Of a stretch of DNA of 64,000 nt, positions 8,102-17,455 are shown one piece after another. The stretch spans positions 41,435-105,434 of the forward strand of contig WGNA01000015.1 of NCBI GenBank assembly GCA_016124755.1, written 5' to 3'. Positions within the stretch are counted from its first letter, which is position 1. Every line of letters starts with the position of its first letter. The position numbers and the translations under genes are program-made. The notes below the pieces were generated by a model that was given only the letters and a program-made list of their open reading frames with translations, made no database searches and had not been told where the DNA came from. The DNA comes from Bacteroidota bacterium. Its GTDB lineage: Bacteria > Bacteroidota > Bacteroidia > NS11-12g > UBA9320.

Positions 8102-9520
8102 TCAGACCTGCACCGTCTTCCATTTACCCCTTCGGAAAACAATTACCGAAGTAATTGCCATAAGTGTTTCCGCGACCGGAATGGCAACGATTACTCCTCC
8201 AACTCCAATTTGTGTATAATGATGAAGTATGTATGCAAATGGAATCTGGAATAACCAGAAACCGGCAAAGTGAATCCACGTTGGAGTTTTGGTGTCGCCC
8301 GCGCCATTAAATGCTTGAGTTACAACCATGCCTGCACCGTAAAAAATATAGCCGGCACTGATGATTCTGAGTGACAATACAGCGACTTCGATTTGAGCAA
8401 TTTCATTTTCCGGAATAAAAAACAAGACCAGATCTTTTGCCATAAATAGGAATAAAACAGAAACTCCGGCCATAAATGAAATATTGATCTTCGCTGTTAG
8501 CGAAACACTTTTCTCGGCGCGTTCAACCATTCCTGCTCCAAGATTTTGTCCGACTAATGTTGCCACCGCATTGCTCAATCCCCATGCAGGCAGAATAAAA
8601 AATACGACGAGCCTGATAGCGGTTTGATATCCGGCAGATGCAGAACTTCCGTATTTAGCCACCATCGATGCGAGAAAAATCCAACTGGCAGATGCAATAA
8701 TAAATTGGAATGCTGCGGGCCATGCAACCTCCAAAATTTTTTTAATGGCATCAAAATCCGGAATCAGTTGTTCGCGATAATATTTGAGTTTGCCGGATGA
8801 ATTCATCAGGTGATAAATCTGATAAAGTACACCAATAGATCTTCCGGTAACGGTGGCAATTGCGGCACCTTTAATTCCCATTGCCGGTATAAATGCAAAA
8901 CCAAAAATGAACAGCGGGTCGAGGATGATGTTAAATAAATTTCCGATCCAGAGACTTTTCATTGCGATTGCTGGATTTCCTGCACCGCGAAAAATGCCGT
9001 TTATCAGAAACAATAAAATAACGGTACAATTCCCCGCAAAAATCCATTTGGTGTACGATGAGCAACTTTTTATTGCTTCGGGTTCTGCTCCCATCCATGT
9101 TAAAACCGTTTCAGAAAAAATAAGTCCCGGTATGCCCAAAACGATAGAAACAACTACGCCGATAATAATAGCCTGTACACCGGCAGCGGCTGCTTTGTCC
9201 AATTGTTTTTCTCCGACCCGGCGTGAAACGATAGCCGTTGCAGCCGAACTCAATCCTATTCCAATAGAATAGACTATTGTAATTACAGACTCGGTTAAAC
9301 CAACAACTGAAACAGCGTGAACACCGAGTTTATTTACAAAATATATATCAACCAGAGCAAAAACAGATTCGAGACACAATTCAAGCATCATGGGAATTGC
9401 TAAAAGAATAACAGCAACTTTTAGATTGATCGCAGTATAATCGTGTTCTTCCCCATTCAGGGAGGAAATAATTAGTTTCCAATAATCACGAAAAGAAGAA
9501 GGAGTGGCAGATGCTGTCAA
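8102..9520 (-). CDS. MATE-family multidrug/toxin exporter
   Basis: A 12-helix inner membrane antiporter that expels cationic drugs and metabolites using Na+ or H+ gradients. Two MATE repeats are visible, beginning AIPMMLELCLESVFALVDIYF and VAWPAAFQFIIAS, with the family-typical segments GLSSAATAIVSRRVGE and GLSNAVATLVGQNLGA. 472 aa is standard. The start is a TTG at 9520 (TTG ACA GCA), because no ATG occurs before the first helix. It is monocistronic in appearance. Confidence 0.92.
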   Translation of the reverse strand: MTASATPSSFRDYWKLIISSLNGEEHDYTAINLKVAVILLAIPMMLELCLESVFALVDIYFVNKLGVHAVSVVGLTESVITIVYSIGIGLSSAATAIVSRRVGEKQLDKAAAAGVQAIIIGVVVSIVLGIPGLIFSETVLTWMGAEPEAIKSCSSYTKWIFAGNCTVILLFLINGIFRGAGNPAIAMKSLWIGNLFNIILDPLFIFGFAFIPAMGIKGAAIATVTGRSIGVLYQIYHLMNSSGKLKYYREQLIPDFDAIKKILEVAWPAAFQFIIASASWIFLASMVAKYGSSASAGYQTAIRLVVFFILPAWGLSNAVATLVGQNLGAGMVERAEKSVSLTAKINISFMAGVSVLFLFMAKDLVLFFIPENEIAQIEVAVLSLRIISAGYIFYGAGMVVTQAFNGAGDTKTPTWIHFAGFWLFQIPFAYILHHYTQIGVGGVIVAIPVAETLMAITSVIVFRRGKWKTVQV

Positions 9521-9613
9521 AGTTTTTCAGTTGGGCGGCAAATATCGGTTTGTCTGTTGCATTCAACTGTTTCGGATTATCATGGTAAAATGAAATTTTG
9601 GGTGACAAATGGC

Positions 9614-9644
9614 AAAAAAAAAGTCCGCCTCACAGGGCGGACTT
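9614..9644 (-). terminator. Rho-independent terminator of the AT-hook gene
   Basis: A perfect 9-bp G+C-rich stem (aagtccgcc, 9621-9629, with ggcggactt, 9636-9644) and a 6-base loop. Read on the minus strand, the stem runs into a T tract (complement of 9614-9620). It lies 31 bp past the stop of the AT-hook gene. Confidence 0.9.
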
Positions 9645-9674
9645 TCAAATCTAAATTATTGAACAACGGGCTGA

Positions 9675-10841
9675 TTAGCTCTTTGATTCTGATGAATTGT
9701 TGTTTGAGTTCTGAGGAGCTGAAGGAACCGCAGCAGTTGTTTTTACTTTTTTAACTGTTTTGGTTGCTTTTTTAGCGGTTGCCTTTTTAGCGACAACCGG
9801 TTTAGCTGTGGCCGTTTTCTTTGGTCGGCCGGCTCTGCGAACTGGCTTGGCTGCTGGTGTTGCCGGAGTTGCAGCAGGAGCAGCGGCAGCAGTAGTTTTT
9901 ACATTTTTACTGCCTGGCTTTCTGCCTCTTTTTTTAGGAGCAGCAGCCGTTGTTTTTGCAGTAGCAGCAGTTTTAACATTTTTGCTACCTGGCTTTCTAC
10001 CTCTTTTCTTAGGAGCAGCCGTCGTTGCTTTTACTGTTGCGGTTGCAGCTGTTTTTACATTTTTGCTTCCGGGTTTTCTGCCACGTTTTTTAGGAGCAGC
10101 AGCAGTTGTAGTTGCCGGTGCAGAAGCCGCAGTTTTAACATTTTTACTACCGGGTTTTCTGCCGCGTTTTTTAGGAGCAGTTGCCGTAGTAGCAGCAGGA
10201 GCAGCAGCAGATTTAACATTTTTGCTTCCGGGTTTTCTACCTCTTCTTTTTGGAGCCGCAGCTGGAGTAGCAGTTTTGGCCGGTGTAGCGGCAGGAGCTG
10301 CATCAATTTTGGCTGCATATTCTGGTTTAATGCTGCCGGGTTTCGCAAACCAGGATGTAAGTGCAAGATATTTTTCACGTTGTCCGATTGAGAAAGTATC
10401 GAGTTTTTTATCTCTCGTTCTCAAACGAAAAACTACGTTCATAACTGCTTGTTTAGTGCTCGTTCTTTTAGAAGCCGGAAGTTTTGAAAAAGAAAGAATT
10501 TCATCTGTCAACTCATCATACGTGAGTGGTTTATTAACTTCCTGAAGTCTGTTAACAATAAGCGTTTCCCATAAGGATTTTCTTCCCGGTCTTTTTTTAG
10601 AACCTCTTGTTTTTGCAGCAGGAGCAGATGTGGTTTTGGCACTGGAAGAAGCAGAAGTTTCAGCAGGAGCACCTGTCGATACTGTTTTAATTTTAATGTC
10701 GATTGAAGTAGAACTGTCATCACCAAGTTGTGCAAGTACTTCTTTGATGTGTTGAAGTCGCTTCACAGCTTTTTCAAGTTCTTCTCCATAGAATCTTCGC
10801 ATTTCCGATGCTTCTGATTCTGAAATTTTAATTTTAGCCAT
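9675..10841 (-). CDS. AT-hook, histone-like DNA-binding protein with winged-helix domain
   Basis: A 388-aa nucleoid or chromatin-type protein. Order of parts: a short helical start (1-40); an Ala/Ser/Thr linker with a basic SKKRPGRKS patch; a globular region at about 88-165 (LWETLIVNRLQEV ... PLTYDELTDEILSFSKL ... REKYLAL) that resembles the HARE-HTH winged helix; then five RGRKPGSKNVK AT-hooks separated by Ala/Thr/Pro linkers, a sixth variant RRAGRPKK, and a Lys/Ala tail like histone H1. AT-hooks bind the minor groove of A+T-rich DNA. Its own promoter and terminator suggest a strong single-gene unit. Family assignment of the globular part is by eye. Confidence 0.85.
   Translation of the reverse strand: MAKIKISESEASEMRRFYGEELEKAVKRLQHIKEVLAQLGDDSSTSIDIKIKTVSTGAPAETSASSSAKTTSAPAAKTRGSKKRPGRKSLWETLIVNRLQEVNKPLTYDELTDEILSFSKLPASKRTSTKQAVMNVVFRLRTRDKKLDTFSIGQREKYLALTSWFAKPGSIKPEYAAKIDAAPAATPAKTATPAAAPKRRGRKPGSKNVKSAAAPAATTATAPKKRGRKPGSKNVKTAASAPATTTAAAPKKRGRKPGSKNVKTAATATVKATTAAPKKRGRKPGSKNVKTAATAKTTAAAPKKRGRKPGSKNVKTTAAAAPAATPATPAAKPVRRAGRPKKTATAKPVVAKKATAKKATKTVKKVKTTAAVPSAPQNSNNNSSESKS
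9890..10260. repeat. In-gene tandem repeats encoding five AT-hooks
   Basis: Five imperfect DNA repeats, each encoding KKRGRKPGSKNVK or KRRGRKPGSKNVK plus a variable Ala/Thr linker. Linker lengths differ, so copy number has probably changed by slippage or recombination. Synonymous differences between copies show they are not all recent. Confidence 0.85.
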
Positions 10842-10873
10842 TTGCTTTTAAAAAATCGATTTTGTTGAGTGGG

Positions 10874-10903
10874 CAAAGTTATTATCAAAAAACAAATATT
10901 CAA
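10874..10903 (-). promoter_or_regulatory. Bacteroidota-type promoter of the AT-hook gene
   Basis: On the minus strand the sequence reads TTG, 19 bases, TAACTTTG, matching the known -33 TTG / -7 TAnnTTTG consensus with ideal spacing. The -7 box (10874-10881) lies 32 bp upstream of the ATG, giving a leader of about 25 nt. Confidence 0.75.
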
Positions 10904-11490
10904 GACAATTAATGTTGATAACCCTCTTTGTTGTGTTTTATACTTAACGCTACCCACTAAAATTACCAGTCAATTTTAAAAAACTATCAAGACCTGGTTG
11001 TCTGTATCCCTTGCTGTGTATGGATTTAAGAATTTTATTAAATGCGTTCTTTATTTTCGATCCGCTAAGACAGCTTTCAGTTCTTGCTTGAAAAATAAAT
11101 GATAAAAAGTATAAGAATCTGACTTTGTAACCCCCGGTTCAGATTAAAAATCTCAAACCTAAAAACCAAAATAAACAAGTTGGCTGGTGCGGATTGATGA
11201 ATAGTAACATTAAAAATTATGAATGGTATCCGAATAAAAGTCTTTTAAATCAAAGCCGGTAAGGTATGCGGTTTACGGCATTAAAAGCGACTTCGTTACA
11301 CATCAGCGCATTTGGCATAATTAAGTTGCGGGCAGGTAATACCCTGAACAAATTGTGGTTCTAATCATTCTTTTTACAGAATTTCATATCACGTCAAACT
11401 CCCTGGCGATATAATTTTTGTGATTATCTACGATGTCGAATGTTTTTTGATTCCCGAAATCCAAACGACGTTCGGATAATTACGGAAAGG
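10904..11490. other. Long intergenic region, no gene seen
   Basis: Almost 600 bp between the AT-hook gene and yqeY, which diverge. It is A+T-rich with no ORF of note, no tandem repeat, no strong hairpin and no recognisable tRNA or riboswitch. A small RNA cannot be excluded from sequence alone. Confidence 0.4.
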
Positions 11491-11500
11491 CTTTGTTTTA

Positions 11501-11508
11501 TACTTTTG
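11501..11508 (+). promoter_or_regulatory. Candidate -7 box of yqeY
   Basis: TACTTTTG matches TAnnTTTG and lies 20 bp before the ATG at 11529, giving a leader of about 15 nt. A clean -33 TTG is missing (only ttcgg is near the right place). It supports 11529 over the upstream in-frame start at 11493. Confidence 0.45.
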
Positions 11509-11528
11509 ACCCGATCAAAAATGTGGTT

Positions 11529-11981
11529 ATGAGTTTAACAGAGAAAATAAACAAGGCACTTACTGAGGCCATGAAGAACAAAGACGAAGCGGCCAAACGC
11601 GGACTCAGAGCAATTAAAGCCGAGTTGCTTTTGCTTAAAACTAAAGAAGGTGCAGGCGAAATTTCGGAATCGGATGAGATATCTGCATTGGCGAGAATGG
11701 CAAAACAACGAAGAGATTCCATTCAAATCTTTTCTGATCAAAACCGAAATGACCTGGCTCAAAAAGAAGAAGAGGAACTGTCAATAATCGAATCTTTTCT
11801 TCCAAAGCAATTATCTTCTGATGAATTGGAGGCGGCTGTTCGAAATATAATTAATGAAATGGGTGCGAGCGGAATGGCTGCAATGGGCAAGGTTATGGGA
11901 ACTGCGAATTCTCAATTAAAAGGACAGGCAGATGGAAAAGCAATTGCAGATGTTGTTAAAAAACTCTTAACCGGGGCTTAA
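11529..11981 (+). CDS. GatB/YqeY domain protein
   Basis: A 150-aa stand-alone YqeY protein, homologous to the tail domain of GatB, which binds tRNA in the amidotransferase. Family motifs are MSLTEKINKALTEAMKNKDE at the start, a helical mid-part with KQRRDSIQIF, and the close GKVMGTANSQLKGQADGKA. An in-frame codon at 11493 would add 12 residues not seen in the family. Cellular role is uncertain. It overlaps the convergent SRPBCC gene by 4 bp. Confidence 0.92.
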   Translation: MSLTEKINKALTEAMKNKDEAAKRGLRAIKAELLLLKTKEGAGEISESDEISALARMAKQRRDSIQIFSDQNRNDLAQKEEEELSIIESFLPKQLSSDELEAAVRNIINEMGASGMAAMGKVMGTANSQLKGQADGKAIADVVKKLLTGA

Positions 11982-12445
11982 ACCTGAGGGTTTTCATTGA
12001 ACAACTTATGCAGCATTTCATAACGATAATTGAAAATAGTGTTGAGTTGTCTTTTAACAAAAAGGAAGTTTGCAATCCTTCCAATGAAACCAAATGGCGG
12101 TTTGTAACTCACAATATCCGTCATTTCAAAACCACCCGTAATTGGTTTTAGGTGATGTTCGTGATGCCATAAAGCAAACGGCCCGATTCTCTGTTCGTCT
12201 ACGAAATATTCACCTTCCTTAATGTGTGTGATTTCGGTAGCCCATTGAACCGGGATTCCCAATACAGGTCTCACCGTATAATGTATCATCATGCCTTCGT
12301 ACATTTTTTCAGGAAGCGGAGCATTGAGGATTTTAAACTTCATGTACGACGGAGTGATTTTATTCAGATTCAGAGGTGTCGAAATAAAATTCCACATGTC
12401 TTCGGATGAACAGGAGAATTTTTGAGATTGCACCAATTGATACAT
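11978..12445 (-). CDS. SRPBCC-family ligand-binding protein
   Basis: A START/Bet v 1-like fold, about 155 aa. It shows the family's layout: YQLVQSQKFSCSSEDMWNFIS at the start, a mid-part with MIHYTVRPVLGIPVQWATEI, the HHEHHLKPITGGFEMTDIVSY strand pair, and a long C-terminal helix (FNYRYEMLHKLF). Such proteins bind hydrophobic ligands; this subgroup often lies near cell-division or epimerase genes, which is not so here. Start at ATG 12445 is preferred over an extension to 12493. Ligand unknown. Confidence 0.82.
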   Translation of the reverse strand: MYQLVQSQKFSCSSEDMWNFISTPLNLNKITPSYMKFKILNAPLPEKMYEGMMIHYTVRPVLGIPVQWATEITHIKEGEYFVDEQRIGPFALWHHEHHLKPITGGFEMTDIVSYKPPFGFIGRIANFLFVKRQLNTIFNYRYEMLHKLFNENPQV

Positions 12446-12520
12446 AGACCGGATTTTTTCATCCAACAATTCAAACTGCGAAAAGTTGTACAAAATTTAT
12501 TTTCGGCTTGCCGGATTATT

Positions 12521-15500
12521 CTATTCCGCAACCTTAATCAAGGTGCCATCCGTACGAAAATATCCCATGTGGTTATTCCTTCTGTAGCGGAAGACTTTCT
12601 GGCTGCTTTCAAAATAAATATCCTGACATTCCGGAGGTACGATAAATCTCCCGGTTGAATCTGCAACACCGTTTAATGTATGATTAGAAACCGTACAAAT
12701 ATTCTCGGCGGGCTTTGAAATCCAGTCGAAAAATGGCGGAATAACCATAAATCCGTTCGTGTCGATAATGCCGAATTGATTATTAATCTGAACTAATGCG
12801 AAACCGTTTTCGAAAGGTTCGGCAAACTGAAAAGTGGCATTAAAAAGATTCTGACCTTTTTCGTTTAAAAACTCTACTCCGGATGTGGTTCGCATTAAAA
12901 CAAAGCCATTCCGGAACCCCGACAGAGGTTTGCCCGCAAATGAATTTAAGGTGTCGCAGTTTTTATTTAATACGTAGGTTGTATTCTTATTATAACTCAC
13001 AGTAAGATCGTTTTCAAAGGGTTCGATGTGCGAAAATTCGATCTTGTTAACCGGAAGTCCCTGTGTGTTGTACAAATAGTGTTTTCCATTGCGGCTTACA
13101 ATTAGCACCCCGTTTAAAAAGCCCTGACTCACATGTCCTTTAATTTTTTTTACTTTTTCTCCCATCCGGTCGTAAATAAAAACAGAGCGGCTTTTTCGGG
13201 CTACGAAGCGATCTTCACCAAACCAGATTTTTTGAAATTTAACCGGAACAACATGTTTGCCCTGCGTATTTAAAATACCGCGAGAAGAGCCTTTCCGAAC
13301 TTCAGCAAACCCTTCTTTATTAAAAGGCTCACCCCGTGAATACATAAATTTTGAAATGACTCGTCCGTTGGTTGTAATGTAACCGTACCGGGAGTTTTTA
13401 CCCTGAGGACGAACTAATGCATATCCGTTACTGAATGGTTGAACCCGTGCGTAAATCGGTGAAATAACAATAGCTCCGTCTGAATCCATATAACCGTAGT
13501 ATTTCTCACCCATGGGTCGAACGGGTATCAGACCATCGCTAAACACATCCAGCTTTCTGTAAAGGGTTTTACCCAATTGTTTGTAGTTCGAATCGATCAT
13601 CGCATATCCACGGCCCAAACGAACGGCAGCAATTCCATCTGAATACGGCACAGCGTAACGCAACCGATAATTATCATCGGTCTGCAAACCGGAATCTGCC
13701 ACCATTACTTTTCCTTGCTGATCAACCATTACCAGATGATTGTTAATTACAGCCCAGGCTCTTCCGTTTTTAAAAGTTTGTGTTTCCTCAAACATCGGAG
13801 AACAAATCATCTTTCCGTTTAGAGAGGCAAATCCGAATAAAGACTGAGAAGATGTGACCTTGTAGAGTTTATAATTGGTATGCGGCAGGTAAACTATTTT
13901 TTTATAAACCGGAGGAATCAGAAAATTATCTTTAAACGACCACACTCCATAAGTAGAGTCCAGCGTGCGAATGATCATTGAATTGTTTCTGATATCACCG
14001 AGCTCTGCAATTCGAAGGTGTTTAAATTCTTCCCGGGTTTTAATAAAGTTGCCATTAATATCAATGAATGCCCAATAACCATCTCCGAAAATTGTATAGC
14101 CCCGGGCTGATTTTCCGTACCGGGAACATTGCGCCTTTAGCTGTGAAGTGAGTTCTGTAGGACTAATAACCACGCATTTCCGGTAATACGGATTCTTACT
14201 TACGTATTCGTTTTTTTCTTCGGGTAGTGAAGTCATTCGTTCACCGACAAATACTGCCGCGTAACCTCCCGAATAAGGTGTTATGTACTTGCTGCCATAC
14301 CATTTTACCATTCCGTTCGATTTGTTAACTGTGGCAAAGAATCCATTCGTAAACAAAACACGGATGGAAGGCATGTCGGCATCCCGAATATTTTTAACGT
14401 CGATGTAAAGTGCTTTGGGTTGAATTAAAGTTCGAAAACGCACTTCGTCTATTAATGCGTAAACGCCGTAGAAATGAGCGTCGACGTCTCCGTACATAAT
14501 GTCTCTTCGAACATTTACTTTCCCGATTACATATTCGGTTCCGGCAACTTTTTCCAGTTCATCAAAAACCGGTTGAATAATGGTTCGTCCGCTCGAGTCT
14601 TTAAGTCCCCACTTCTTTTTGCTGTCGCGAAACCAAAGTTCGTTGGGTGTAACATTGTTTATCGAAGTTCTGCGAATCGGTGATGCGCCACCGTTTGAAA
14701 CCATTTCGGAAGAGCCGATAACTCCGGTAAGCGCAATAGAACTTACATTTGAAAAAACGAGCGAATCTGTAATGGTAAGGGTTGAATTGAATTCGTATAA
14801 AATGGCTGTAGAATCGGTGCGGGCTTTAACAACCCGGTCGTCTCCGGATGTTATATCATTATACCGGCAGGGCAAAAGCTGTTTTCCGTTAGAATCGATT
14901 AAACCCCAAAATCCATTTTTTCGGACCGGTATGGAACCCCAGGAATATTCGGGTCGCGCCCAGTCGAATTCATTATTTGTGATCCGTTTTCCATCGGTAT
15001 TAAAAATCGCGTAACCGGATTGATTTAGTACGGCAACAAACCGGCTTGAATCTTCCAGCAAGCGTATCGCTGAAAATTCAATCGGAATGATAAAACGCTT
15101 TTTAATCGTGGAGAAGATACCGAATGTGCTGTCGTGTCCGACTAAAAACCAATCGGTTCCTGATGGTTGAATCGTGCCTTTTGATTCATAAATTATGCGA
15201 CGGCTTCCTGCATCGTAGATCGTAACTGAATCATGGTTGTGTATGCTGTAAAATCCTCTTCCAAGATAATTGGAATATTGCATTCTAACGGAGGTTAATG
15301 AGTCGCCATTCGGTGCATACAGATCCGTTTGAATGCCATCTTTTTGTTTAGCAAAAATGATTTCAGACCCGATATCATATTCAACATGCCGGGTTTTAAT
15401 AATCAATTCTCCGGTTCTGGAATAAACGACGCAATTCCCGGATTTGCAGGCTTCGAAGTATTTCCCGACTTGTTTGATGCCATGATAAAGAGTGGGAACA

Positions 15501-15937
15501 ATTATCACATTGTTTACATCTGCCATTCCGAAAAGTGAATCCTTAATGATCAGGATTTCCGGATCCGGGGAGAATGACACTGCGTCGTACACCGCGTCGA
15601 TCGTCGATTTCTGAGCAATGTTGTACCAGCCGTAGAAACCTTCTTTCCGGTAAATGATAATATCGTTTTGTAAATCGGCTACTTCATTAAACTGAAGCGG
15701 AGCGACAACATTTCCTAGCGTGTCGATGAGAAAACTTCCGGTTCCGTTTGAAGCCCAGGTGTATGGAGAAGAATTAAACGGAAGGCATAAATCAAACTTC
15801 GGATTTATCTTCCACACACCTTCTGAATTAATATAACCCCATTTCCCATCTTTATCGGCGGGTAAGAGATTGAATCTGGATTGGGCAAAAACCGAATTAA
15901 GAGAAAGAAAAAAGATGACGGTGGAGATCCATCTCAT
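12521..15937 (-). CDS. Giant WG-repeat protein (1138 aa), secreted or envelope-bound
   Basis: A Sec signal peptide (residues 1-18, ending VFAQ) is followed by many WG (KWG-type) repeats throughout, for example KWGYINSEGVWKINPKF, FYGWYNIAQKSTI, YWAFIDINGNFIK and YYGYMDSDGAIVISPIY. Each repeat is a short beta hairpin; arrays probably form extended propeller- or solenoid-like surfaces. No catalytic domain or C-terminal secretion signal is evident. Function is unknown, most likely binding at the cell surface. It precedes a lipoprotein gene in the minus-strand order by 14 bp, so they may share a transcript. Confidence 0.88.
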   Translation of the reverse strand: MRWISTVIFFLSLNSVFAQSRFNLLPADKDGKWGYINSEGVWKINPKFDLCLPFNSSPYTWASNGTGSFLIDTLGNVVAPLQFNEVADLQNDIIIYRKEGFYGWYNIAQKSTIDAVYDAVSFSPDPEILIIKDSLFGMADVNNVIIVPTLYHGIKQVGKYFEACKSGNCVVYSRTGELIIKTRHVEYDIGSEIIFAKQKDGIQTDLYAPNGDSLTSVRMQYSNYLGRGFYSIHNHDSVTIYDAGSRRIIYESKGTIQPSGTDWFLVGHDSTFGIFSTIKKRFIIPIEFSAIRLLEDSSRFVAVLNQSGYAIFNTDGKRITNNEFDWARPEYSWGSIPVRKNGFWGLIDSNGKQLLPCRYNDITSGDDRVVKARTDSTAILYEFNSTLTITDSLVFSNVSSIALTGVIGSSEMVSNGGASPIRRTSINNVTPNELWFRDSKKKWGLKDSSGRTIIQPVFDELEKVAGTEYVIGKVNVRRDIMYGDVDAHFYGVYALIDEVRFRTLIQPKALYIDVKNIRDADMPSIRVLFTNGFFATVNKSNGMVKWYGSKYITPYSGGYAAVFVGERMTSLPEEKNEYVSKNPYYRKCVVISPTELTSQLKAQCSRYGKSARGYTIFGDGYWAFIDINGNFIKTREEFKHLRIAELGDIRNNSMIIRTLDSTYGVWSFKDNFLIPPVYKKIVYLPHTNYKLYKVTSSQSLFGFASLNGKMICSPMFEETQTFKNGRAWAVINNHLVMVDQQGKVMVADSGLQTDDNYRLRYAVPYSDGIAAVRLGRGYAMIDSNYKQLGKTLYRKLDVFSDGLIPVRPMGEKYYGYMDSDGAIVISPIYARVQPFSNGYALVRPQGKNSRYGYITTNGRVISKFMYSRGEPFNKEGFAEVRKGSSRGILNTQGKHVVPVKFQKIWFGEDRFVARKSRSVFIYDRMGEKVKKIKGHVSQGFLNGVLIVSRNGKHYLYNTQGLPVNKIEFSHIEPFENDLTVSYNKNTTYVLNKNCDTLNSFAGKPLSGFRNGFVLMRTTSGVEFLNEKGQNLFNATFQFAEPFENGFALVQINNQFGIIDTNGFMVIPPFFDWISKPAENICTVSNHTLNGVADSTGRFIVPPECQDIYFESSQKVFRYRRNNHMGYFRTDGTLIKVAE

Positions 15938-15951
15938 GTTCTTTCAAAAAA

Positions 15952-17316
15952 TTAAAGTGATTCAATATAATGTCGCAAATCTGCTGAACTGGAAATCACC
16001 ACATCGGTATTTCGCATACTAAAGGAGAATTCTTTTTCGGGATCAACCGAATCCCAATCGCCGTTCTCAAAATCAGATGTTGTAAATTCATATAAATGGC
16101 CGTCGCTGTCTAATGAAATAAGTACGTTGTCTTCTTTGGGGTCAAACATGAAATTCCAACCTGAATTAGATGTGTACGGAATGGCGCCTTTGTTTTTTCT
16201 TTCAAGGAGATACGCTTTGTTAAATACCTTTTTTAAGAGGGGAATGAAAAATACTGCGGATTTAAAAGAGACCTTTCTTTTCAGATGATAAATGCGATCG
16301 AAGTTGTAAACACCAAGTCCGGAAATCACAAAAGATCTGGATAGATCCGCCATCATATCAATTCGCTTTTTTTCATCTTCACGCGATTTCACTTTTGACA
16401 AATAGGTAGTCATTTTGGAGCTGAAATTTTTATTCGCTTTCTCATAATTGCTTCCAAACAGAACGGGAGTTACGTCAACAGAAAAACTATTTTTTTGAGA
16501 ATTATAGCCGCTGAGATGGTAAACTGACCGATCTGCATCAACGCAGGTGAGCCGAGGATTTCGGATGTCTCCCTGCATGGCCGCTTCCGGAATTGCAGAA
16601 TTGTCGGCTGTTTTCCAAAGCACATTATCGAGATCGGCAAATTCCGGATTTTCTTCTTTGTTAACCGACAATTCAAAAACCTGATCGGTGCTTTTTGCTT
16701 TTTGAATGGCAACCGGTTTAATCGGGTCGGGACCAAGAAATTCGAGTGCTTCTTTTTTAACCGGATTCGGCATTGGGTCGGTGCGGCCTTTTTCAATCCA
16801 GTTTCCGGCTGTTTCATCAAATGCATAAAAATTGAAATCGTTTCCTTCCTTAAAAGAGGCGAGCTGAATTTCGATTTCTTTATTGTCGGCAATCTTTACT
16901 TTTTGGTCTCCGGCTTTTCCGTCGATTTTAAACATACCGGCGGTTTCGAGTGAGGCCATTTCTCCGTTTTCTGCATTAATGTTCATAGGAATTCCGCTGA
17001 GAATTACATCGGTTGCGTCGTGAAATTCCTGAAATTCAATTTTAACTTCTCCGGTTATTTTTTCTCCACTTTCACTCACAAAAGCATTTGCCGGAATTAT
17101 AATTCGCGAGCCGGTTGGCGTTTCCAAAACCGATTCTTCCAAGGCATTTACAGCAAAACTGTAGAGGTTCGGTTTAATGTCGGGAAGCGGAGGAGTGATT
17201 TCTTGTCTGGATGCTTTTTGGGTTGAAGATGTGGATTCTGAGTTTGATGTTTTAGAATCTTTTTGACAAGAAATAACGAATAAAGCTGCAATAGCGATTG
17301 CGAAAAGTTTTTTCAT
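15952..17316 (-). CDS. Lipoprotein with a domain shared with the OmpA-type protein at 54 kb
   Basis: ATG at 17316 gives MKKLFAIAIAALFVISC, a clear lipobox; an upstream ATG at 17358 is unlikely. The mature protein begins with a Ser/Thr-rich linker and then a beta-rich region: TGSRIIIPANAFV, ITGEVKIEFQEFHDATDV, LSGIPM and TAGMF. The same motifs, in the same order, appear in the C-terminal two thirds of the OmpA-family protein at 53449-54891 (IPSDAF, GRVNLRYKEYRNSADM, SQIPM, SSGMF, then GVYNCD and a closing ITSSDDLADYL). No family name is known to me. A cell-envelope role is inferred. Confidence 0.75.
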   Translation of the reverse strand: MKKLFAIAIAALFVISCQKDSKTSNSESTSSTQKASRQEITPPLPDIKPNLYSFAVNALEESVLETPTGSRIIIPANAFVSESGEKITGEVKIEFQEFHDATDVILSGIPMNINAENGEMASLETAGMFKIDGKAGDQKVKIADNKEIEIQLASFKEGNDFNFYAFDETAGNWIEKGRTDPMPNPVKKEALEFLGPDPIKPVAIQKAKSTDQVFELSVNKEENPEFADLDNVLWKTADNSAIPEAAMQGDIRNPRLTCVDADRSVYHLSGYNSQKNSFSVDVTPVLFGSNYEKANKNFSSKMTTYLSKVKSREDEKKRIDMMADLSRSFVISGLGVYNFDRIYHLKRKVSFKSAVFFIPLLKKVFNKAYLLERKNKGAIPYTSNSGWNFMFDPKEDNVLISLDSDGHLYEFTTSDFENGDWDSVDPEKEFSFSMRNTDVVISSSADLRHYIESL

Positions 17317-17455
17317 AATTGTGCTGTTGTGTTTGGGTAATGGTTGTGGCAGTTTCAAATTGCCGATAAGTTAACACATACACGATTAGATTTTAAAAAA
17401 GGTTGGAAGAGAATTTTTGAAGGGGATACTCTTTAGATCAAAATTGCGCCAATAT

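Noticed and set aside
9760..10545. A 261-aa open frame on the plus strand opposite the AT-hook gene
   Set aside because: It is the complement of a low-complexity Ala/Lys/Arg-rich gene, and gives a repetitive Val/Ala/Leu/Phe sequence with no family pattern.
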